A program made the position numbers and the translations under genes. A DNA stretch of 64,000 bases from Amycolatopsis mongoliensis (GTDB lineage Bacteria > Actinomycetota > Actinomycetes > Mycobacteriales > Pseudonocardiaceae): assembly GCF_030285665.1 (NCBI RefSeq), contig NZ_CP127295.1:4464001-4528000 (forward strand), written 5' to 3'. The first letter of the stretch is position 1, and each line of letters begins with the position of its first letter. The notes under the pieces are model-generated. The model saw nothing but the letters and a program-made list of their open reading frames with translations. It was not told the DNA's origin and did no database searches. Shown in pieces: positions 63,739 through 64,000 of the stretch.

Positions 63739-64000
63739 ATGCGGATCGGCGAGCTCGCGGAGCGCACCGGCACGTCCCGCCGGCTGCTCCGGTACTACGA
63801 GGAGCAGGGGCTGATCGTCGCTTCGCGCGGGGCGAACGGGTACCGCGACTACGACTCCGCCACGGTCGACCGCGTGATCCAGGTGCGCGGGCTGCTCGAC
63901 GCCGGGCTGCCCACCCGGATCATCAAACAGATCCTGCCCTGCCTCGACAAGCCCCGCGCGATCTACTTCCCCGACGCGACCCCGGAGATGATCGCGACCC
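63739..64000 (+). CDS. MerR-family regulator (cut by window end)
   Basis: The first 87 residues are present. The MerR winged helix (MRIGELAERTGTSRRLLRYYEEQGLIVASRGANGYRDYDSATVDRVIQVRGLLDAGLPTRIIKQIL) is complete, and the start of the linker/effector region contains CLDKPRAIYFPD. It is probably a drug-sensing member such as those controlling MFS pumps, since the divergent neighbour is an exporter. The ATG has GTGAGGTGG upstream. Confidence 0.9.
   Translation, partial: MRIGELAERTGTSRRLLRYYEEQGLIVASRGANGYRDYDSATVDRVIQVRGLLDAGLPTRIIKQILPCLDKPRAIYFPDATPEMIAT

Overview
The window reads as a chromosomal segment of a high-GC actinomycete, most likely Amycolatopsis or a close Pseudonocardiales relative. 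This is inferred from uniformly GC-rich codon use, frequent GTG and TTG starts, overlapping operons, an AftD-type arabinan transferase with a DUF3068 protein (cell-envelope traits of mycolata and Pseudonocardiales), and palindromic repeats at gene ends. No rRNA, tRNA, CRISPR array, transposase or phage integrase is visible. About 63 protein genes are supported, two of them cut by the window ends, plus one gene remnant.

Layout. 0-6.2 kb: a partial secreted protein, a deleted GNAT remnant inside a 21-bp repeat array, an Lrp regulator divergent from a branched-chain 2-oxoacid dehydrogenase operon (E1 alpha, E1 beta, E2), and a membrane/coiled-coil gene pair. 6.2-25.7 kb: an orphan Imm5-like gene, then a near-complete choline catabolic island. 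It holds a Rieske ferredoxin and its FAD reductase, choline dehydrogenase, an APC permease, betaine aldehyde dehydrogenase, a TetR regulator, a Rieske oxygenase for glycine betaine, a GntR regulator, glyA, sarcosine oxidase soxBDAG, purU, dimethylglycine oxidase and a methenyl-THF cyclohydrolase. Read in pathway order the genes take choline to betaine aldehyde, glycine betaine, dimethylglycine, sarcosine, glycine and serine. The two methyl groups removed by flavoproteins go to tetrahydrofolate, and purU and the cyclohydrolase handle the resulting C1 units.

25.8-34.3 kb: an HtrA-like protease, a MarR/MFS pair with a 15-bp-phased operator array, an MFS/AhpD-like pair divergent from a MocR regulator, and small GNAT, VOC and lysozyme-like genes. 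34.5-51.9 kb: a cell-envelope region with a von Willebrand A binding protein, large polytopic membrane proteins, AftD, a Wzx-like flippase, a GT4 glycosyltransferase, two methyltransferases, a DUF2613 peptide, a condensation-fold acyltransferase and a DUF3068 protein. Several promoters or start regions here share an inverted motif TACC-N4-GGTA or a near variant (TACC-N4-CGTA), which suggests one regulator.

51.9-64 kb: a MarR/FAD-monooxygenase pair with a nested palindrome between them, an XRE/DUF2975 pair, a PucR regulator, a methyltransferase, a secreted GH87-like beta-helix protein, a Ddn-type protein, a GNAT, a PLP decarboxylase, a small cysteine-rich protein, a secreted GH18 chitinase with a DasR-type operator, and an MFS exporter divergent from a MerR regulator that runs off the end.

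Three things stand out: the compact choline-to-serine island whose betaine oxygenase appears to have a two-protein electron chain; the shared envelope motif; and repeat families that sit exactly at gene ends, one of which supplies the Ser-stop codons of three neighbouring genes.
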